This document shows, one piece after another, positions 43,815 through 56,568 of a DNA stretch of 64,000 nt. The stretch's first letter is position 1, and each line of letters begins with the position of its first letter. The position numbers were made by a program, and so were the translations under genes. The DNA is from Tilletiopsis washingtonensis (lineage: Eukaryota; Basidiomycota; Exobasidiomycetes; Entylomatales), in the NCBI RefSeq assembly GCF_003144115.1, contig NW_020311999.1, positions 328,239 through 392,238 of the forward strand, given 5' to 3'. The notes under the pieces are model-generated. The model did not search any database and was not told the origin of the DNA. It saw nothing but the letters and a program-made list of their open reading frames with translations.

Positions 43815-46686
43815 ATGGCTCCTCGCGCCGACGGCACGGCACACGAGCACGACGACGACGAGCAGGCCGTCGCCACGCCAGACCTCACGCGCCTCGACCC
43901 CGACGCCATCCTCGCCGACGATGCCGACCCCGAGGCGCTGCTCGGCGCCGAGAGCGACTCGGAAGCCGGCGGCCTCGAGTCGCGCCGCGCCAGCCGCGTG
44001 AGCGCCGCGCAGGCAGAGGGCGCTGCGGGCGAGCAGGATGGCGACGCCGTTGCGGCGGCGGCTCGGGCGCTCCAGTCGCAGAGCGCACAGCCAGCGACGC
44101 CCGAGGCGGCCGGACGCAGCGGCGCAGCGGCACGCCTGGCGTCGCCGATGTCCGAGACGCCGACGCAGCACAGCTTCCGCATCCCCGACGCCTCGCCGCC
44201 GCAGACGCCCGACGCCGAGCTGGCGGCGCTGCGCCTGCAGGTCTCGGACCTCTCGGGGCAGGTGATGAGCCTCAACAGCAAGCTCGTCTCGTCGTACGAC
44301 AAGCGCTCGGATCTCGAAGACGAGGTGAGCGAGGCACACTCGCGCATCATGGCCCACACGACGCGCATCGCCGAGCTGGAGAAGGAGCGGCAGGAGCACC
44401 TGGCCGCCCTCAACACGGGCCTGCTCGTCGAGAAGGCGCACGTGAGCAGCGAGATGCAGAAGATGATGGAGCGTGTCATCGAGGAGACGGCGCAGCGTGG
44501 CCGCGCCGTGAGCGACAAGGAGAAGATCGAGAGCGAGCTCGACGAGCTGAGTGCCAGTCTCTTCAGCGAGGCCAACGCTATGGTTGCCAACGAGCGCCTG
44601 GCGCGGGCGCGCGCCGAGGAGAAGAGCCAGCAGATGGAGGAGCGCCTGAAGGACACGGAGGGCATCATGCTCGAGCAGCAGAAGATCCTCGGCAATCTGC
44701 AGCGCGAGGTGGAGCAGCTGCGCCTCACCTCGTCGCACGACGAGCAGCAGGAAGAGGACGACGGCAAGCTGCACGTCTCTGCCCTCGTGCGCACGCCGTC
44801 GCAGCGCGCTCCCTCCAGCGGCTACTGGGAGCGGCGCGTCTCGGTCTCGCCGGGTCAGGACGAGTGGCAGCTCAACATCGTGCCGTACCAAGAGCTGCGC
44901 TCCTTTCTCGAGCACCTGCGGCGTTTGCGCAAGGGCTTGGCGCCCTTCTACAACTACCCGCTGCACGATCCGCCATCGCTCGCGTCGCCGCGGAACGTCA
45001 GCGGCATGCCCGCCAGCCCCGGTGCCCCTGTCGCACGCACATCTTCGCCCGCGCCGCATCTGCCCTCGCTGCCGCTGAGTTTTGGCGGTCTGGGCAGCGG
45101 CTCCGCGTCCTACAATGCCTCGTCATCCACCTCGCCGTTCGTCGCCGCGGGCGTCACGCGGCATCGCGACTATCCCATGCTTCCGTCGAACGCCGAGCAG
45201 CTGGTCCACATCCCCGGCCAGTCCTCGCTGCCGTTCATCAAGCGCGCGCAGGAAGAAGACAGCGACCCGACACTGCGCTTCGACTTTGCGCCCGGCCTCA
45301 ACTGGCTCTCGCGCCGGCAAGCCAACACGGCAGTGCTCGAGGGCTCGCTCGTGATCGAGCCAGTCTTCCCTGGCGGCTCATGTCCTGACGAAGAGGCGGT
45401 GCGGCGAGCCAATGCGCATCTCCCGCCAGCGGCGTGCTCCATGTGCGGCATCCCTGTCGTCAACGTGCCGCTGCCAGGCGGCGGGCACGCAGAATCCAAC
45501 ACAGCCGCGGCGACGGCCGCGGGCTGGATCAGCGCCGCCGGCACAGCCGCCCAGCAGCTGGGCGTCGCAGCGAAGAGCGAGAGCAGCAACAAGGACGGCA
45601 CGTCGACGCCGAAGACGCGCACTGGCCTTTTCAGCACTCTGCGCAGCATGGGCAGCAGCAGTCCTCGCCCAAGCGTGTCCAGCGCCACGAGCAGCACTGG
45701 CGCCGTGGGTGACTCTCCAGGAGGCCCGCAGTCCGAGGCAGATGGCGAGACGCCAAGTGGCCAGCTGATTCACGTGAGTCTTGCTGTCGTGCGTAGAGCT
45801 TCGTGTCGCTCACTCTTCATTACAGGTGGACGGGCCGAGCGCGCCACTTGCTGTGCCCACGCACATCTTCCGCATCAGCGAGACATCGACGGCACGCTAC
45901 CTGCTGTGCCCGCACCACTGTCTCGCCCGCCTGCGCGCGGCGTGCGCATTCTGGGGCTACCTGCGCTCCATCGAGCGCGCCGTCGTGCTCGAAGGCAAGC
46001 TGGCTTGGGACGACCCGCCGCAGGTGGCAGCTGCACTGCCGCCACCGCCGCCGCCACGCTCGCCAAAGCCCGTGGAGGCACCGGCCGAGGAGACGGCTGC
46101 GAAGTCGGACTCGGCGTCCGCAGATGCTGCGACTCTCAAGGAGCCTGAGAGCGCCGGCGACGCTGAGACCCCTCAAGCGAACACCGAGGGCGCAGAGGAA
46201 GCGGCAGAGTCACCAGAGCGCGCGTCGGGCACCGCCACGCCGAGCGGCACCAACGACGGCGACAGTTTCGTCGACGCCGACGATGCGCCTGCGGAAGCGG
46301 CGCCCGACTCCGACGCCGCGGCGCCCTCCAACAGCACCGAAGAGGCTGCTGCCGGAAGTGGTGCACTGGAGGCTCCGTCGCAGCTCACTGCCTCTTCCTC
46401 GTCCGATGCCGGCGGCTCGTCGCCCAAGCCTCCCGCACCGCCGCTGCCGAAGCGCAGCAACGCACGGCGCCCGGTGCCGCCGCCGCCCGCAGCGCGCAAG
46501 GACGAGGCAGGCCTCTCCGCTGCCGCTGCTCCCGCTACGCCTGGCAGTGCCACCGTGGCGCCGCGCCGCGTCACGCTGCCCGTCGCCGGCGGCGCCGATC
46601 TGGTGTGGGAGGAGCGTGTGTGGCAGGAGGTGATGCGCCTCAAGACGGAGATGTGGCGCGCTCGCTCGGGCCTGAGCAGCGCATGA
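43815..46686 (+). CDS. SEC2: Sec2-type Rab GTPase exchange factor
   Basis: Activates the Sec4/Rab8 GTPase on secretory vesicles for exocytosis. Two exons: 43815-45773 and 45826-46686 (939 aa), with a 52-nt intron. The Sec2/Rabin coiled-coil GEF domain is at about 140-310. Its core contains the signature ELDELSASLFSEANAMVANE, which forms the Rab-contact region in Sec2 structures. A C-terminal block across the intron (RYLLCPHHCLARLRAACAFWGYLRSI) resembles the conserved C-terminal segment of Rabin8/Sec2 proteins. A CSMC pair with IPVVNVPLPGGGH lies upstream of it. The rest is Ser/Pro/Ala/Glu-rich and probably disordered. N-terminal 130 residues are acidic and low complexity. Confidence 0.92.
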
Positions 46687-47660
46687 GGCCGCGACGGACG
46701 GCCAATCGACACGGCACCTAGATAAGTAGAGAGGGGCGACTTGCTGCCTGCTCTTCTGCGCTCAATACCAATTCTGCTCGGCAAATAGAGTGGGACTCTC
46801 TCTCGATGTGCGCGTGGCGTGGGGCAGAGTGAGCAGCAGGCTGGTGTTGCGCAACTCATCGAGGAGGCTCTGTCACGTGATCGCGGATGGGGGGCGCGTT
46901 GGCGTGGGAACAGCTGCACGCGTGCGGGGCACGTTTGCTTTCGCGCCTGCGCACGTTGCGCGCCTTGGGTGAGTGCCGCCGCGGCGCCGTCCCCGCAAGC
47001 CCATTGACGGCGTGCGTGCGCCCACGCGGCATATGCACACGCACGTCGCAATGAGCTCAACGTGCCTCGGCACTGTCCCCGTGCCCTCGGGCATTGCAGC
47101 GCAACGGCCCCTGTGGCAGCGGCGGGGCTCACGCTGACCGCCTGCCGGTTCTCTGGGGCGCCAACGGAGGCGGGCGAAGCACCAAGGGGTCCAGGAGCGG
47201 GCGCTTCGGCACGCCCTCGCCGCTCCTGCCATGCATCGTCCGAGGAGCAGATGCATGCAGATCTGCTGCACGAACAAGCAAGCCGCCGGCACCGTCCTGC
47301 TTTCGCCGCTGGGGTGGACGAGGAGTGTGTGCGAGAGGGAAGGACAGCAGAGGCGGCGTGTACCGCGCCACAACACACTGCCCAGGAGGCACGGAGCGCT
47401 TCCAGGCAGGCACGCCGGTGTGCGCATCTTCCGTCTTGTCGGGGCGCGCCGGCTGCCCGGCTGCCTGCAGCGCTGCATGCCCGGGCTAGCGTCAGCGTCC
47501 GTGGCCTGCTTGGCGGCGCTGATGGAGACGCGAGAGGAGTTCGCCGACGCCCGCGCCTCTCGCACGCCCGACACACGCGTCTGTTCCTTAAGCGCGTCGC
47601 CTTCACCTGTGCTTGTCTCCTCGCCACCACCACCACACAGCAGCCCGGACCCGTCAAGCC
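46687..47660. other. Intergenic region before the GT4 gene
   Basis: Nearly 1 kb between SEC2 and the glycosyltransferase, both on the plus strand. No coding exon or RNA gene recognised. A CT/CA-rich tract (47600-47650) just precedes the next start codon and probably marks its promoter or leader. Confidence 0.45.
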
Positions 47661-49937
47661 ATGTCGGTCGCTCTGTCAAGTGCCACGGCCGCGCCCGCGA
47701 GCGCCACGCCGCGCGTCACGTACCCTGTCGACGAGAAGCGCCGGAAGCTGCGCATCGCCATCGTGACGGGTGAGTGGCAGACACGCGTGATGCTGGCGGC
47801 GGCAGCGTGCTGATGCCGAGCGATTGTATCCAGAGAACTTCCTGCCAAAGGTTGATGGCGTGACACGTACGCTTGCACGCCTGCTGGAGCATCTCAATGC
47901 GGAGGGACACGAGGCCATCGTCTGCGGGCCCGAGACGGGCATGGTGAGTGGGCTGGTCGTGTGAGCTCGACAAGAGATGCTCACGGCCTCTGCAGACCAG
48001 CTACGCCGGCCACCCGGTCGTCGGCACGTTTGGCCTGCCGCTCGTCGTGTACCCGGGCCTCAAGCTTAACTTCCTGCGGCCACGCTTCATTCGCCGCCTG
48101 CAGCAGTTCAAGCCAGACGTGAGCTGCGTCAGAAGCGCTCGTGTGACGAGCTCACTGACAACCCGATTCAGGTCGTCCACTTCGTCGACCCAATCTTCCT
48201 CGGCGCGCAGATGCTGCCGATGGTGCAGAAGTGGCTGCCGCTGGTGCCGTGCGTCAGCAGCTACCACACGAACCTGCCGACGTACGCGACGCTCTTCGGC
48301 ATGCCGTGGCTCGAGGCGACGATGTGGCGCCTCACGCGCAGCCTGCACGACCGCTGCGAGATGGTCTTCTGCCCGTCGGAGAGCACGCGGAGGATGCTGC
48401 GCTCCAAGGGCTTCAGCAATGTGGAGATCTGGTCGCGCGGCGTTGACACGGAGATCTTCACGGTGAGTGTAGGTGCTGCAGAGAAGCCTGCACATGTGCT
48501 GATTTGCGCTCCTCGCAGCCTGCGGCACGAGATGACAACCTGCGTGCCAGCTGGGGCTGCACGCCCAAGCCAGCGAGTCTCACGGCACCTCTCACGCCCT
48601 CTGTCAGCGGCAGTGCCATCGCAGGCAGCTCCGCCGACGAGGCCGCATTCTTCCAGCTGGCCAGCAAGCTGGGCCTGAACCTGCGCGGTTCGCCGAAGCG
48701 CCGCACCTCGGCCGGCAGTCCTTACGACGACAGCTTCATCCGCACGCCGCCGAGCGGCCCAAGCCTCACTGGCTCGCCCGAGATGAGCCCGCCGCCGAGC
48801 TACGACAGCCTGTCGAGCATTCCGGACCTCGATGGGGCAGCATTCGCGCTGCCGCCGCCGGCCATGCCGACCAACACCTTCCACGCGCTGCACGCCAGCA
48901 GCTCGTCGGAGGCAGCTCCGGCGCCGCCGGCGCCGGAGAGCAAGACCGTCATCCTCTACGTCGGCCGCATCTCGTGGGAGAAGAACCTGCGCCTGCTCAT
49001 CGAGGCCTTCCGCATGCTGCCTGCCGCCGTGCGCGAGAACGCCAAGCTGGTCTTCGTCGGCGATGGCCCGGCACGTGGCGACCTCACGCGCCTGTGTGCG
49101 CGGCACAAGCTCGACGCCACCTTCATGGGCCACCAGAAGGGCAAGCGTCTCGCCGCCATGTATGCCAGCAGCAGCATCTTCGCCTTCCCGAGCTTCACCG
49201 AGACGTTCGGCCAGGTCGTCCTCGAGGCGCTTGCTAGCGGCCTGCCCGTCGTCGGCCTGCACGCCGAGGGCACTTCGGACCTCGTGTCGCACGGCCGCAC
49301 TGGCCTCTTGCTCGACGTCAATGCAGCCGCCAAGTCTGTGGCAGCGCCGCCCTCGAGCAAGGCCGAGGTCGAGGCTAGCGGCAGCCGTGCGCCGCTCTCG
49401 CCGCGTCTCGTGGCGCTGCGCAACTCCGAGTCGAGCTCGCCAAAATCGGCGGCCGACTTCGCCAGTGCGGCCTCGCAGGCCGCTGCCAAGCTGCGGCCGG
49501 CGTACGAGCGCAGTCCGTCGTCGTCGGCCTCGCGCAGCAACGCACCGACATCGGGCCTGCCGACGCCGATCCCGAGCGTCGGCGACTTTGCTGCTGCCAT
49601 GACGCCCTCCTCGGCGGCGTTCGGCGCCTGTGCTCGCAGCTACTCGATGCTGCTCGAGCGCCTGGTGCGCGACCGTGCTCTGCGTGCCGCCATGGGCCAG
49701 CGCGCCCAGGTCGGAGCCTCGCGCCGAACCTGGTGGGACGCCATGGACGCCGTGGTGCGCGGCTACGAGGAGGTCGTCGAGAAGGCAGGCATCCACAACC
49801 TCTCCGACGACGAGCTCGAGGCGCTGCGGGCGCGCCAGCGCAAGAAGGCGCCGCTCACGGGCCCCATCGTCAAGGCGCTCATCGTCCTCTATCTCGCCCT
49901 CTTCTGCATGCTGTGGTCGCGCTTCCTCTCCTCCTAG
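47661..49937 (+). CDS. GT4 glycosyltransferase, SQD2-like, tail-anchored
   Basis: Five exons: 47661-47769, 47834-47943, 47996-48118, 48172-48462 and 48519-49937 (683 aa). N-terminal GT-B half: IVTENFLPKVDGVTRTLARL, FVDPIFLGAQ, SSYHTNLPTYA and WSRGVDTEIF. C-terminal half: ILYVGRISWEKNLRLLIEAF, LVFVGDGPARGDL and FPSFTETFGQVVLEALASGLPVVG, the nucleotide-sugar site with the E-x7-E motif. This pattern is that of plant and bacterial SQD2-type sulfoquinovosyl- and related lipid glycosyltransferases; donor and acceptor here are unknown. Two Ser/Pro-rich insertions (about 225-365 and about 520-625) interrupt the enzyme. The last 25 residues (ALIVLYLALFCMLW) form a single tail-anchor helix, so the catalytic part faces the cytosol (inference). 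Confidence 0.9.
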
Positions 49938-50225
49938 ATTATCTCTTCACGACCCGTCACGATCTCTCTTCCTCTCGGCTTTGCTCCATCTCTTCGCAAT
50001 CTCACACGTCATCCGCTCCCGACGTATCTCAGCTGCATGTATTTCTGCCAGAGGGGGACGTGCGACCCGGCTCGTAAAGGGTCTGAGGCGCGTGACGGGA
50101 TGCGTGGTCGGAGAGGGTTGATGAATGAGTGCGCGAATGGACCAGGAGGGAGAGATTTACATAGAGTGACAGGCGTGGAGACGTGGATAAGGTAGCCGTG
50201 CGAGAAGGAGGGAGAGTAGGGGCGA

Positions 50226-53200
50226 TCAGCGCTTCATGCTCGTGAGGAACGTCTTGATGCGGCGAGTGCGCGACTTGGTGCTCGACACGCTTTCGGCATA
50301 GTCGCGGCCGCCCGAGCTGCCGCCGCTGGGCGACAGCGACTGGTTCGAGGCGTACGGGTCAAAGTCCGGCGGACGCGCAAAGAAGGTGTTGAGGTCGGTG
50401 CTGGAGAGGTTGCTGGGAGCTGCCGAGGCAGAGGCGAGGCTCGACTGCGAGGCGTTCTGCGGCAAGCCACGCGCACCTGCTCGACCGACGCTACCGCCGG
50501 CTGCCCAGCCCTGCGACGAAGTCGACGGCGAGATGTGCGCCGAGCCGAGCTGAGGCGACGCCGAAGCGCTGGGCGGCGCAGGCGAGGGACTGCGTTGGCG
50601 GCGCTGCATGCCAAGACCGACAAGCTCGGCGTCTCGAGTCGCGGCCGTGCTCTGGTGGTGCTGTGGCATCAGGCGAGCGTCGGACGAGACCGCGCCGGAC
50701 GACATGAGGCCGCCGATGCTGCCAGCACGGCCGTACATGCCGGACAGCTCGGTAGGCAGCGACGGGCTGTGCCTGTGCGGCGGGTGGCTGTACTGCAGGG
50801 GCATGCCTGATGCGTCGGTCTGTCCGTGCACACCTCCGGCGCCAGGACGCCCACTGCCGTCGCCCGTCGGAGTGCGGCTCATCGCCGTGCGCGACGGGCG
50901 AAGCATGTCCTCGCTTGCGCGACCGATGATGGCTGCGCGCGGCAGGCTCGGCATGCGAGGAACGTCGCCGCCGGAGCGCGTTCCCTGCTGCGCCAGCGCG
51001 CTGTCCGAAGAGAGCGCCTTGCTGCCTTGGCCTGCGCAGAGGGTCAGTCATATTGCAAGAGAGACTGTGTGGTGTGTCCACTTACCCAAGAACAGCGCGC
51101 CGAGGTCACCTTTGCCCGCGGCGACCCTCGCGCCGCGTCCAGCGAATGTCTGCGCACGATTCACGTCCGGCGCGAACGGCTTGCTGAAGTCGCGTCCGCT
51201 GCTCTCTTCGTTGCTGGCAGCCCGCGAGCGGTTCGCACTGGCCGGAGACAGCGACGCCGTGAGCTGCGTCGCAGAGTCCGACTTGGAGCGGGCGCCGAAG
51301 CCAGGCGAAGATGGCGGCGTGTTGCTTGCCGGCGGGCGCTTGGCGGCGATGGTGCTCAGCGCCGCAGGCGGAGGCGTCCTGATGGTGCTGCTGATGGACG
51401 GGTGCGGCTGCGCGAGATCCTCCGAGACGCTCGGCAGCTGCTGTCTGCCGTTGAGACTCGCGAGACTGCTCTGTCGGCGAACATTCTCGACAAGCATCTT
51501 CGGGCTTGCAGTCGCCGCGCTGCTCGACGCTTTGCGCTCCTGAGCCAGTGCCTCGCCGTACGCAGCCAGCATCGCGACTAAGCCGGCAGATGACGCATCG
51601 TCGCTTTCCGTCTCGACCTTGATGGAGCTGGCTTGGCGCAGGATCGCCTGAGCCTGCTCCGCGGCGCTCGCTGGCATGCCTAGCGAGCGCAGGGAGGAGG
51701 AGGACGGCCGAGACAGCATACTCTCTGTCGTCGAGCCCGAGCGCGAGCCGCGTGTGAGAGCCAGTACAGGCGCTGGTGACTCCTCTCCAGACGGGCGGCG
51801 ACGCGGCGACAGGCGTGGCACCACGTTGAGACTGGCCTGATCTCCTTCCGCGGGCCTGAGCCTCGCAGAAGCACTGTGCGACACCGAGCTCGAGCTCACG
51901 CCGGAGATCGAGCTCGAGGAGACCTTGTGGCCAAGGTCGGGCTGCGGCCGCGTCAAAGGGCTAGACGGGTCCGACGAACCTGCAAGTGCGCCAGAGCTCT
52001 CGGAGATCGTCCGGTTGGCAGTCGCCGGCGAGGGCTCTTCGCCGCTGGAGTACGATGCCGCGCCCAGAAGAGACGGACGCGTCGAGCCAGGGCTGCGCGA
52101 AGCGGTCGCGTTGCGCAGACGGTCAGGCAGCCGATGCCGATCGTGGTGCTCGCCGGCATCGTCTTCCGAAGCCGGCGCATCGCCGAGGAACTCCTGCGCA
52201 TCCTCGAACATCGACGCGATGTCAGTGCGAGACGAGCGGGCGCTGTCGGTCGGCACGGCGACGTCGAGGTAGGACTTGGGAGCCTGCCGCACGAAGGCCG
52301 GCGGATCTGCAGCGCCGCGGCCATTGGCAGTGCCGTCTGCCGAGCTCTGCGCTCTGCGTCGGCCCGGCTGTTCCGCCGCACGGCCGCTCTCCTCGTCGCC
52401 CAACTGCTTGTCCTCCGAGCGGCGCGTCGCTGCGGGCGACGTCGACGTCGAGAGGTTGGAGCTCTTGCGCGGCCGGTACCCGTGCGTGCTGCTTGACGTC
52501 GCACTGCTCTGCACGACGGAGGTGGCGCCGCTGCTGCCAGTCTTAGTGCCCGACGAGCTGTCGCTGAGCACGCCAGTCGGCGTGCTGCGGTCGCCGGAGC
52601 CGCGTCGTGCCGGTCCCTCAGGCACAAGCGTCGACAGTGACGGGCGCTGCGGGTTCTTGTTCGAGCTCGACCGCAGGCGGCCTGCCTGCTGCGCGGGCGA
52701 TGAGGACGCGGTGGCACGCAGCGGCGTTGGCGGCCACTGCTCGAGCGACGTGTCTCCTGGCCGGCCCGGCGAGCTGGAGAAGCTGGTCTGCGAGGGCGGA
52801 GCAGAGGCCAGACGGGACTGCTGCTCGAGCGACGGAAGACTCGGCAGGCTTGCCAGATGAGGCGACGAGTCTGCTGCAGAGGGCATGCCCATCGGACTCT
52901 CATCCGGACGACCCCACGAGCGCGTGGAGCTCTGCATGGTGGAGTAGGACGCGCCAGGCGGGAGCGGTGCGTCCGCAGACGTGCTGCCGCCCGTCGCTTT
53001 GCGCAGGATGTTCGACAGCGAGCGCTTGGTCGGGATGCGCTGGGCCAGGCGACCCGGGCTCGGCGGCACCATGTTGTGGCGCTCGCGCGACTCGGAGAGT
53101 TCCTCCATGGGATCAGAGCTGTTGTTCGACGAGACCCCGAGTGCGGCGCGGATCGACGCAGCCGGATGCGCGGCCTTCTCGAAGATGGATGGCAGCGACG

Positions 53201-54221
53201 GGCGACGCTTGTTCTCGCGCGAGAGGTACGGCGGCAGCGGCGAGGCGCTCGGCAGCGTCATCGAGCTCGCGAAGCCGAGCTCCTCGGCCTCGGCAGAGTT
53301 GACGGGCGAAGGACTGCGCGCCTTGGCCGTCTCGACGGACGGAGTAGACGGCCACTGCTGCAGCTGGTTGCGCTGCGAGAGGGTGGTCGGAAGAGAAGGA
53401 GGCGGCGTGCGATCGGGCGAGCCGACGGCCAGCTGCTTGAGGTTCGGGTTCGAGCTGACCTTGGCGATGGCCTGGTTGCGGCGCGAGATCAGGCTCGCCT
53501 TGACACCGGCAGCAGCCGACGAGAGCTGCTCGAGGGAGCGCTGTGGACGCAGACCGCCCGATGCTCCACCGCGCGTCGTCTGCGCGGAGCTGCTGCTGCC
53601 AGACGGCGAAGGTGCACCAGTTGAAGCAGCCTGCGCGGTGCCCGGGCCCGAGCTGCTGCCAGCGTGGCCGAGCCCATTCGGTCCGTACGACGCGGTCCAG
53701 GAGCGCAGCAGCGCCACGCAAGCGGCGTGCCCATTGGCGGCAGCTAGCGCCTCGGCGAGCAGGCCGTCCTTGTCCGCCGCACCCGGACGCGCGCCCTGCT
53801 CGAGCAGCACACGCACGATGGACAGGTGGCCATTGGCCGCAGCGAAGTGCAGCGGTGTCGAGCCCTCGGTGCCCGGCCCGACGTGCGAGCCCTTGCGGCG
53901 CAGGCGCGGCGCGTTTGCGTCGGCGCCGTGCTGCAGCAGCAGGCGCACGACGGCCTCGCTGCCGCCCGAGCAGGCGGCGTGCAGCGGCAGCACGCCGTTG
54001 AGCACGCTCGTGTGCGGCTGGCCGTTGTCGAGCGCGAACTTGACGAGGCCGACATCGCCAGTGGCGGCGGCGTTGTGCATGCCGAGGTTTGGATGCAGCA
54101 CGTCGCCGCCGGACGAGAGGCCGCCGGCGCCCGCCGCGTGGCCGGCACTGCCGCCGAGCGCGCCGCCTGCGCCGCCGCCGGCCCGCGCGCCCGAGGCCGT
54201 CGAGCGGGCAGAGCGCAGCAT
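50226..54221 (-). CDS. Ankyrin-repeat protein with long disordered tail
   Basis: Exon 1 is 54221-51086 and exon 2 is 51031-50226; the 54-nt intron has a GTAAGT donor. The product is 1,313 aa. About four ankyrin repeats occupy residues 44-185 (NAAATGDVGLVKFALDNG, LPLHAACSGGSEAVVRLLLQ, TPLHFAAANGHLSIVRVLLE, and a weaker fourth). The remaining 1,100 residues are Ser/Pro/Arg-rich, with many RRPS/RxxS and SP sites, and look like a phosphorylated scaffold. The ending is basic (SRTRRIKTFLTSMKR). No catalytic domain is visible. Several fungal Ank proteins with such tails are signalling or polarity factors, but I do not recognise a specific orthologue. Confidence 0.85.
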
Positions 54222-56039
54222 GGTGGCGGCTGGGCCGGGAGCGGGCGCGGCTTCGGTGAGACGCGGCGGTGCGCGTCTAGCAGCGCGTGTGCGAGCTCAT
54301 GCGGCAGGCGGCGTCGGGCGGTCGGCGGGCCGGGGTGGAGGTCGCGTGCTGCCGGAGTGGTGTTGCAGCTGGCGCGAGGCGTGTGGTGGTGGGCGGGGTG
54401 CAGCAGCCGCCGAGGCCTGGCGCTGCGTGGCGAGGCGCGGGCGCGTGCGCAGTCGCGAGCCGAGAGCTGCGCGGGAGTGTGGGCGTCGGGAGGGAGGAGG
54501 CGCGTGCACGCCGAGGCCGACGTGGTGCGCACTCGACTCGCGGCAGCGCGGACCCGTGAGCGTGTTGCTTTGCCGGGCGAGAAGTGCCGAGCGGTGCAGG
54601 CGCAAGAGGAGCGAGACGGCGGCAGTGTGGCGGGGTCTGTGTCGCCGAGATGGAGTGTGAGGTGAGAGAAGGCAAGCAAGAGCGGCCAGCGCGTGGCTAA
54701 AGAGAGAGAGAGAGAGAGGCGGCCAGAGCGTCCGATGCTCAGCTGCGGGCCCGCCAAGGCGAGGCGCACCCTGGGCCACGCCTGCGCGCGGCGCGCTGCT
54801 GCCGCTGCTCCCGTGCCGCACCTCCCTCCCTCTGTCCCCGTGCAGCGCACCGGCGCCTAGCGCGCCTCTCACGCCGACGCTCGCACACCGCTGCCGCCGG
54901 CCGGTGACGATGCTCTTGCTCCATCACATGCCGAGGCTCTGGCGGTCTGGCGGCTGTCTCGAGCCCTCAGCCGACCCGTGCTTTTCCGACGAACCGCAGA
55001 GCAGCGCAGCAGAACAGCAGCGTGAACGATCAGGCGAGCCGGCTCCACGCGTACGTCGTCTGTGCCTGATGATGCGTTGCTGTGCCAAAGTGTGCCCGTT
55101 TGCAGGCGCATGCCCTGAATCAAGAGGTTGTCCGCTGCTGCTCTGTCACGCCCTCGTCCGCAGCCGTGCCGCCAGCCACAGCAACGATGGCCCTCGATCC
55201 TCGCTGCGGAGCTCGCTGCGGCGGCTGGTGATGCTCTCGCTCTCGCTGCTCACGCTGCAGCTGCGATGGTCCGACGTCTGACGCAAGCTTATGCTGCGGC
55301 TGCACGCAGGAGTGCCGGAGAAACAGCGGCAGCAGCATCAGCATCGCATGCACGCCGTCACGACACGCAGCGGCGCGGTGCAGCAGCACGGCGCGGGAGC
55401 GAGGCGGGAGAGGAGGAGCGACGCGTGCGGCGCGCCGAAGCAGGCACAAGCCACACGCTTTTTTCGCCGCGGCGCGCCTCCTCGAGCGCTTCGTTTCGTT
55501 CTTCCTGCGCTGCTCCTCTGCCTCCGCCCCTCGGACTCGCTCGCGCGCCCGCCCCTTCGGCACGCTGCGGAGCCGCGTCGCAGCCGCCTCTGCCCGCGGG
55601 GGCAGCGCAGCGGAGTCGTCTTCGCAGCGCGATCCAGGCTCTGCGGAGCCGCGAGTGTCGTCGGCGTGGGCGCCGACAGGCGCTCCTTCTGTCACGCATC
55701 GCACAGCAATGTCTGCCCTGCCGCCCGTGCCGCCGGCGGCGGACCTCCCGAGGTGCAGCATGCAGACACCGACTCCACGCTCGCTCTCGACTCTTGGGAG
55801 CACCGCTGACGTCCAGACCGCAAGCTGTCGGCAGGATGCGGGACGGTGAGCTCGCTGCGATGGCTACGACGAGCCAATGAATGGCCTTGCGCATCGACCA
55901 GCACATACGCCGACGCAGGTCCGGCCGGAACGGCGAGGTCGCGTGCCAGGTCGCACTGCCGCAGCAGAGGTCACACGCTACGGACACTCGACGGAGCGAC
56001 ACTCAGCGCTGGGTGGCTCAGGCTCTCATTGGGATGCGC
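54222..56039. other. 1.8-kb stretch with no recognised gene
   Basis: Lies upstream of the ankyrin gene and downstream of the small hydrophilic gene, both on the minus strand. It includes a GA dinucleotide run (54700-54718), seen as CT on the ankyrin coding strand and so a likely promoter or leader element. Open frames up to 250 codons lack recognisable domains. Confidence 0.5.
54700..54718. repeat. GA/CT dinucleotide run
   Basis: About nine AG units, CT on the strand of the ankyrin gene and 480 bp before its start. Pyrimidine tracts are common in fungal promoters. Confidence 0.8.
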
Positions 56040-56568
56040 TCAAGCACCGTACGACGAGGCCGTGCCCTCCTGGTCCGCCTCGAGCGCCTGGTCCTCCGTG
56101 CGCGGCACGACGTCGTCCGACGACTTGCCCGCGCTGCCGGGCGCCTCGTACGAGCCGGTGTTGAAGGCGAGGTTCTGTTGTGCACGACGTCAGCGCCGGA
56201 GCATAGCCAGCGAGGCAAAGAGGCACACTCACGTCGACGCGCGACTCCTCGGGGCCGCCACGGCCCTCGAAGTTGTCGGCGTGCGTGCCCACGCGGCCGG
56301 CACGGTCGTCCCCGCCCTCCGACGGCGGGATGATGTCGCGGCCCTCGCCGCTGGTGGTGACCGAGGCGCCGGCGAAGCCCTCGATGCCGCGGTCGTTGAC
56401 GCCCGAGTCCTCGGAAAGCGACGACTGCGCGTACGGCGTCTTGTTGTTCAGCGCCGCGGCCTGGCGTGGGAGGTGTCAGCGGTGCGGCGGAGGGGCGGGG
56501 TGCCGCAGCAGGCTCACATTCTCCTGAATGATCTGCTCGTCGCTCTTTCCCTGGTACTCGGCGGACAT
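56040..56568 (-). CDS. Small acidic hydrophilic protein, function unknown
   Basis: I do not recognise this family. The model joins exons 56568-56518, 56460-56233 and 56174-56040 (137 aa); the introns are 57 and 58 nt with GTGAGC/GTGAGT donors, and all junctions lie between codons. The product starts MSAEYQGKSDEQIIQEN, is rich in Gly, Ser, Asp and Glu, has no cysteine or hydrophobic helix, and ends EADQEGTASSYGA. A GDDRAGRVGTHADNFEGRGG segment and regularly spaced small residues suggest an intrinsically disordered, possibly stress-related protein; that is inference only. Support for a real gene comes from two clean introns of local type and a sensible frame across three exons. Confidence 0.7.
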
